Source of the DNA: Limnohabitans sp. Rim8
Lineage (GTDB): Bacteria; Pseudomonadota; Gammaproteobacteria; Burkholderiales; Burkholderiaceae_C
Length of the DNA: 27,467 nt
NCBI GenBank assembly: GCA_945877725.1
Contig: CAMDXR010000008.1
Span: forward strand, 1-27,467
Direction of reading: 5' to 3'
Shown: positions 27,345 through 27,467 of the stretch, in pieces
Layout: every line of letters begins with the position of its first letter
Numbering within the stretch: the first letter of the stretch is position 1
Program-made: the position numbers and the translations under genes
The notes under the pieces: model-generated
Told to the model about the DNA's origin: nothing
Databases searched by the model: none
Seen by the model: only the letters and a program-made list of their open reading frames with translations

Positions 27345-27467
27345 TTATGCCCAAGGCAAAGGCGTGTTCTGTGGACTGACAGGCGGGGTGATCATGCTGT
27401 CAATCTGCCCCTGCACACACTGCTGTGCGCTTGCCATGGCGTTCTCTGGAATCCAGCCAATGACGAT
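27345..27467 (-). CDS. C-terminal end of a phage protein (partial at window edge)
   Basis: Forty codons are open on the minus strand from the window edge to TAA 27345-27347, ending SMITPPVSPQNTPLPWA after a helical NAMASAQQCVQGQID segment. The Pro-rich end and the location suggest a virion protein whose body lies to the right. Too little is visible to name it. Confidence 0.5.
   Translation of the reverse strand: MVIGWIPENAMASAQQCVQGQIDSMITPPVSPQNTPLPWA

Noticed and set aside
1..27467. tRNA genes, attachment sites, riboswitches, reverse transcriptase or diversity-generating repeats
   Set aside because: Looked for cloverleaf-like segments, long direct repeats near gene ends, and RT motifs; none seen by eye. 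A covariance-model and repeat search would be needed to exclude them formally.

Overview
The window is a segment of a tailed double-stranded DNA bacteriophage genome (free phage, prophage or metagenomic contig cannot be told apart here). Nearly every base is coding, most genes overlap by 1-20 bases (often ATGA), and the recognisable products are phage replication, recombination, lysis and virion proteins. No integrase, capsid, portal, terminase, tRNA, rRNA, CRISPR array or insertion sequence is visible. The virion genes suggest a short-tailed (podovirus-like) particle: a P22/SU10-type tail adaptor, a large DNA-stabilisation/tail-tube-like protein, and several large Ala/Gly/Pro-rich proteins next to a virion-type glucosaminidase, as in ejection-protein blocks. 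The roughly balanced base composition and gene style fit a phage of Gram-negative proteobacteria, plausibly freshwater Burkholderiales; that host guess is weak.

Layout. (1) 1-6480, leftward early genes: a Cro/YdaS-like regulator (6480), a DUF1376-type replication protein, a small protein, a primase zinc-finger protein, a RecA-fold helicase, RusA resolvase, a Ref-like HNH nuclease and many small proteins. Two further leftward promoters (about 1801-1827 and 190-216) restart transcription for small accessory genes and an ArdC-like antirestriction gene that leaves the window on the left. (2) 6481-6599, a divergent promoter region. (3) 6600-9690, rightward early genes: a 34-residue membrane microprotein, an SSB-like protein, a winged-helix protein, a PD-(D/E)XK exonuclease and small unknowns. 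(4) 9689-9780, a leftward intrinsic terminator and a second hairpin separating convergent operons. (5) 9782-27467, leftward late genes entering from the right: end of a virion protein, lysis cassette (two small membrane proteins, 3-TM holin-like protein, M15 endolysin), tail adaptor, beta-rich tail proteins, a ferritin-like di-iron protein, a GNAT-like protein, a 1735-residue giant protein and further ejection-type proteins.

Most noteworthy: a 9-bp near-palindrome (CCGATTCGG) occurs four times inside the DUF1376 replication gene beside an AT-rich stretch, like a lambda-type origin inside an initiator gene, and once more in another gene in a different reading frame. Also notable are an apparently intact di-iron four-helix protein in the virion operon, an approximately 80-residue beta module shared by two adjacent tail genes, and a shared AATTAAAC box inside three early promoters.
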